Assembly (NCBI RefSeq): GCF_000226255.1 | Contig: NZ_AGFG01000015.1 | Location: 1-54,844, forward strand | DNA from: Desulfovibrio sp. A2 | Lineage (GTDB): Bacteria > Desulfobacterota > Desulfovibrionia > Desulfovibrionales > Desulfovibrionaceae | Direction: 5' to 3' | DNA: 54,844 nucleotides | Position numbers and translations under genes: made by a program | Shown here: piece after piece, positions 52,003 to 54,844 of the stretch | Numbering within the stretch: position 1 is the stretch's first letter | How the letters are laid out: the number at the start of each line of letters is the position of its first letter | Notes under the pieces: model-generated | Told to the model about the DNA's origin: nothing | What the model saw: only the letters and a program-made list of their open reading frames with translations | Databases searched by the model: none

Positions 52003-53412
52003 ATGAACAGCGCCGCACCGTTCCTGTCGGACTTCGTCTTCCACGGCTTTGCCCGCACCCTTGCCGAAGCCTTCCTCCTCGGCCTTCCCGCTTCCCCGCA
52101 TGCTTTCCCCCTTCCGGGCGCGGCCAGTTTCCTGGCCGATATTTCGCGCCACTTCGGCGACTACCAGTCCGATTTTTCGCTGGTGCGCGAATTCGTGCTC
52201 ATCGTGGCGGCCATGGCCGCGCTGCTGGCGGCGGTGCTGCTTATCGGCGGGCTGCGCCAGCGAGGCCAGCGCTACACCCCCGAAGGCTGGGTGAACGACC
52301 CGCACGTGATCCGCGAACTGTTCGAGGCCGCCATCCTGCAACGCGGCCGGTTCGAGATGCAGTTCCACGGCCCCACGGGTCGCCGCTCCACCTATTGCAC
52401 CGCCGTGTCGGTGTCGCGCTCGGACCTGACGCTGGAATGCTCGCTGCTGCGCACCGTGCCGGAATCGTGGAAAGGCCGCGAGGTGGACTGCTACTTTCGC
52501 ACCCAGCAGAAACGCATTCAAATCTACTACCAGTTCACCTCAAGGATCATCGGGGCGCACCGCGCCCCCTCGGCCAACCGCGACGCGCCGCGCGGCCCCG
52601 ACGCCACGGCCGACGCGGTCTGGCTGGTGGATCTGTCCCTGCCGGAAAAGCTGGAACGGCGGCAGAAGCGGGCCTTCCTGCGGCTGGACGTGCCGCGCCA
52701 CCTGGTGCTTGGCCTTGCCGCATGGCCCATGGGGCCGGACACGCCAGCCCCTGCCGACGGCCGCAGGCTGGGCACGCCGCTGCTGGCCCTGCCCGACGCC
52801 ACCACCCTGAACAGCTTCACCGCGCATCGGGCCGGACTTGCCGGGGAGACCGCCCTGCCGGAGGACATCGACACCGTGCCGGACGACGACCCCGCCCACG
52901 ACGCGCCACCGTCACGGGACATCCCCCCATCCCACTCCCCGACGCTCAACCCGGAGGCCCCGACCTCCTGCGCTCCCGCCGCCGACGACGATGACATCCC
53001 CCCCATTTTTCCCGACATCAGCGCCGCGCTGCCCGTGGCCCTGCTGAACCTTTCCGGCGGTGGGATGCGCCTGCTGGTGCCGCGCGCCACGGCCCGCTCC
53101 GCCACGGCGCGGGGCATGAACCTGGACGTGGGCGGGCGCTTCGCCGCCCTGCTGGAACTGTACGACCCGCAGCACGACCGCAGCCTGGGCTTCTGGCTGC
53201 ATTGCCGCATTCAGAACCGCTTCGTGGCCTTTGAAACGCGCGACGTGGAACTGGGCGCGCAGGTGCTGGCCTGGGGCCAGGCCCGCCCCGACGCCCCCCA
53301 CATGGCCGACTGGAAGCCCCTGTCCGACGAGGGCGAGGCGGAACCCCTCGGCAACTGGGTAATCCGCCGCCACCTTGAGCTTTACAGGGAAAGCGGGAGC
53401 GATGTAGTGTGA
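52003..53412 (+). CDS. Membrane-anchored PilZ-like protein with a large insertion
   Basis: 469 residues from the ATG at 52003. One clear helix (62-84, REFVLIVAAMAALLAAVLLI) anchors it; the rest is likely cytosolic. Residues ~95-185 resemble the YcgR/PilZN-type N domain (DPHVIRELFEAAILQRGRFE). A PilZ c-di-GMP signature is split: RRQKR at 219-223 (RxxxR) and NLSGGG at 349-354 (N/DxSxxG), normally ~25-30 residues apart, here separated by a 110-residue Pro/Asp-rich insert (~235-343). Downstream, HCRIQNRFVAFE completes the barrel. It may respond to c-di-GMP made by enzymes such as the GGDEF protein of this window (inference). Start codon lacks a clear ribosome site. Confidence 0.7.
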   Translation: MNSAAPFLSDFVFHGFARTLAEAFLLGLPASPHAFPLPGAASFLADISRHFGDYQSDFSLVREFVLIVAAMAALLAAVLLIGGLRQRGQRYTPEGWVNDPHVIRELFEAAILQRGRFEMQFHGPTGRRSTYCTAVSVSRSDLTLECSLLRTVPESWKGREVDCYFRTQQKRIQIYYQFTSRIIGAHRAPSANRDAPRGPDATADAVWLVDLSLPEKLERRQKRAFLRLDVPRHLVLGLAAWPMGPDTPAPADGRRLGTPLLALPDATTLNSFTAHRAGLAGETALPEDIDTVPDDDPAHDAPPSRDIPPSHSPTLNPEAPTSCAPAADDDDIPPIFPDISAALPVALLNLSGGGMRLLVPRATARSATARGMNLDVGGRFAALLELYDPQHDRSLGFWLHCRIQNRFVAFETRDVELGAQVLAWGQARPDAPHMADWKPLSDEGEAEPLGNWVIRRHLELYRESGSDVV

Positions 53413-53621
53413 CGCCGGACCGCAAGCGCCCGTGCCCGCTGGCAACCCCTGCCTGACCACGCGCCGCTCCGCGCCCCTGCCGTGCACGGCGGGCCGCGGG
53501 CATCACCACCGGGTCATGCATGGGGTTCCCGGCATGCCGTGCGCGGCGGCGCACCCGCCAGCCGCCGGTGGCGAATACCGCCCCGCCCCACGGCGACGTC
53601 ACCACAACACAGGAGCCCCCC

Positions 53622-54443
53622 TTGGACGGAGAATCGGGCAGTCCCATCTGGTCGCGCATCACGCGGCTGTTCCATGGCCGCACCAACGACTCGGTGGAAC
53701 AGGCCATCATCGAGGCCCGCGAAGACGGCGAACTGGACGCCGACGAAGGCTCGATGCTGCTGAACATCCTGAGCCTCGACGACACGCAGGTTCAGGACAT
53801 CATGACCCCCCGCACCGACATCGACTGCGTCGAGGTGGACAACCCCCTGGGGGAGGTCATCGAGCGCATCGTCGCTTCCGGGCATTCGCGCATCCCCATC
53901 TACCGCGACAACCGCGACAACATCGTGGGCGTGGTCTACGCCAAGGATCTGCTGCGCTGCTTCGTCGACCCCGCCGGATGCGGAACCCCGGTGGCCGACC
54001 TGATGCGCGAGCCGTACTTCGTGCCCGAGACCAAGAACGTCTACGAGCTGCTCCAGGAATTCCGCAGCCGCAAGAACCACATGGCCATCGTGCTCGACGA
54101 GTACGGCGGCACCTCTGGCCTCGTGACCATCGAGGACGTGCTGGAGGTCATCGTGGGCGACATCGAGGACGAGCACGATGCCCCGCGCGACGAGGACATC
54201 GTGGTGCTGGACGGCGATAACTACCAGCTTTCCGGCCGCGCCCTGCTGGAAGACCTGGAAGAACTGGGCATCAGCCTTGCCTCGGACGAGGTGGACACCA
54301 TCGGCGGCTACCTCAGCATGCTGGCGGGCCACGTGCCCCAGGCGGGTGAAGCCTTTGAGCTGGCCGGACGCCGCTTCGAGGTGGTGGAGGCCGACGCCAA
54401 GCAGATCCGCACGGTGCGCGTGGGGCCCATCGAGGCCGCATAG
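53622..54443 (+). CDS. CBS-pair CorC/HlyC-type transporter-associated protein
   Basis: 273 residues from a TTG at 53622 with GGAG seven bases upstream; the frame is open back to an ATG at 53520, but that part is not family-like. A short acidic N-terminus precedes a CBS pair (~50-185; [40 protein letters not shown]) and a CorC_HlyC domain (~195-270; [12 protein letters not shown]). No membrane helix: this is the soluble YbeX/CorC type, linked to Mg2+/Co2+ efflux. In many bacteria it lies directly before lnt, as here. Confidence 0.9.
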   Translation: MDGESGSPIWSRITRLFHGRTNDSVEQAIIEAREDGELDADEGSMLLNILSLDDTQVQDIMTPRTDIDCVEVDNPLGEVIERIVASGHSRIPIYRDNRDNIVGVVYAKDLLRCFVDPAGCGTPVADLMREPYFVPETKNVYELLQEFRSRKNHMAIVLDEYGGTSGLVTIEDVLEVIVGDIEDEHDAPRDEDIVVLDGDNYQLSGRALLEDLEELGISLASDEVDTIGGYLSMLAGHVPQAGEAFELAGRRFEVVEADAKQIRTVRVGPIEAA

Positions 54444-54647
54444 CCTGTTCCCCTGTTCCCCGGCCCCGCCCTTCCCTGGCTGCACGTTCACAGGGCCCTT
54501 GGTCACGGCCTCCTGTTCACGGGCCTCCTGTTCACGGCTCGACCCGGCGGCATGGCCGGGCGGTTTCCGCCCCGCCGAACAGCCTCCGCTGCCGCCCCGA
54601 TGCGACCCGGCATGGCTCAATGGCGCGGCACGACGCGCCACGGTGCG

Positions 54648-54700
54648 GCACGGCACGACGGACACGCGCAACACATCCGTCACCGTGCCGTGCTTGACTT
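54648..54700 (+). other. Stem-loop between corC-like gene and lnt
   Basis: Arms GCACGGCACG (54648-54657) and CGTGCCGTGC (54684-54693), extended inward by ACGGA/TCCGT, followed by TTGACTTTT. It resembles a weak terminator or attenuator. Just upstream, CCTCCTGTTCACGG occurs twice in tandem (about 54509-54538). No other feature is seen in this 287-base gap. Confidence 0.45.
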
Positions 54701-54730
54701 TTCCACCCCCAGGGGTTTTCACCTCCGCTT

Positions 54731-54844
54731 ATGCGCAACGCACTCTGCATCCTTCTCGGCGCGGCGGGCCTGTGGCTGGGCTTTCCCAACCCGGTGGCCC
54801 AACTGCCGCTTCTCGCCCTTGCCTACCCCCTGGCCCTGCTGTTG
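54731..54844 (+). CDS. lnt: Apolipoprotein N-acyltransferase, N-terminal fragment
   Basis: Only the first 38 residues are visible before the window ends. They form one or two hydrophobic helices starting MRNALCILLGAAGLWLGFPN, compatible with the first helices of Lnt, the membrane enzyme that adds the third acyl chain to lipoproteins. The call rests mainly on position: a corC/ybeX-type gene followed by lnt is a widespread arrangement. No catalytic residue is in view. Confidence 0.55.
   Translation, partial: MRNALCILLGAAGLWLGFPNPVAQLPLLALAYPLALLL

Noticed and set aside
54509..54538. Short tandem duplication CCTCCTGTTCACGG as a functional repeat
   Set aside because: Two imperfect units only; likely a small slippage duplication with no sign of function.

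Overview
The window looks like chromosome of a high-GC, Desulfovibrio-type (Desulfovibrionaceae) sulfate reducer. The support is protein character and gene company: a heme-copper oxidase operon preceded by two small c553-like cytochromes, a glutamate synthase split into three genes, a PxxKW cysteine-rich protein, and a sulfonate catabolic locus that releases sulfite. The order c553 / oxidase / secDF-yajC / split glutamate synthase resembles what I recall from Desulfovibrio vulgaris; this was not checked by search. No rRNA, tRNA, CRISPR array, transposase or prophage gene was seen.

Layout. 1-5.4 kb: 5' part of a glycosyltransferase gene (minus), a GAF-GGDEF diguanylate cyclase, a C_GCAxxG_C_C protein, and a LysR regulator with a very long acidic tail. 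5.5-16.9 kb: an organosulfonate island. A GntR/UTRA regulator, phnX and xsc lie on the minus strand; tpa, ald and a five-gene ABC importer lie on the plus strand. The xsc-tpa divergent region carries a near-perfect 20-bp HutC-type palindrome. The proposed route is taurine import, Tpa transamination to sulfoacetaldehyde with alanine regenerated to pyruvate by Ald, then Xsc cleavage to acetyl phosphate and sulfite. PhnX, with its catalytic residues intact, suggests the module may also accept the phosphonate analogue. The importer has two different permeases and two different ATPases whose motif defects fall on one composite ATP site.

17-28 kb: mgtE, the NAD de novo set nadC-nadA-nadB, larB-larC (nickel-pincer cofactor, LarC with a huge His-rich loop), an Fe-S aldo/keto reductase and a divergent AraC regulator. 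27.8-35.2 kb (minus): two c553-like cytochromes, a Sco protein, an A2-type oxidase (coxA, C, D, diheme coxB), ctaB and a four-helix His-rich membrane protein. 35.4-38.6 kb: yajC-secD-secF. 38.8-44.6 kb: a CPA2 antiporter and the split glutamate synthase. 45-54.8 kb: an esterase, an MTA/SAH deaminase-like amidohydrolase, a lipoprotein, a PxxKW protein, an M20 peptidase, mnmG, a PilZ-like membrane protein, a CorC-type CBS protein and the start of lnt.

Three structured intergenic repeats stand out: two related long-hairpin elements (17.06-17.26 and 42.96-43.11 kb), each abutting the stop codon of a minus-strand gene, and an unrelated 190-bp inverted repeat (22.73-22.92 kb) that fills the nadB/larB convergent gap around a perfect terminator.
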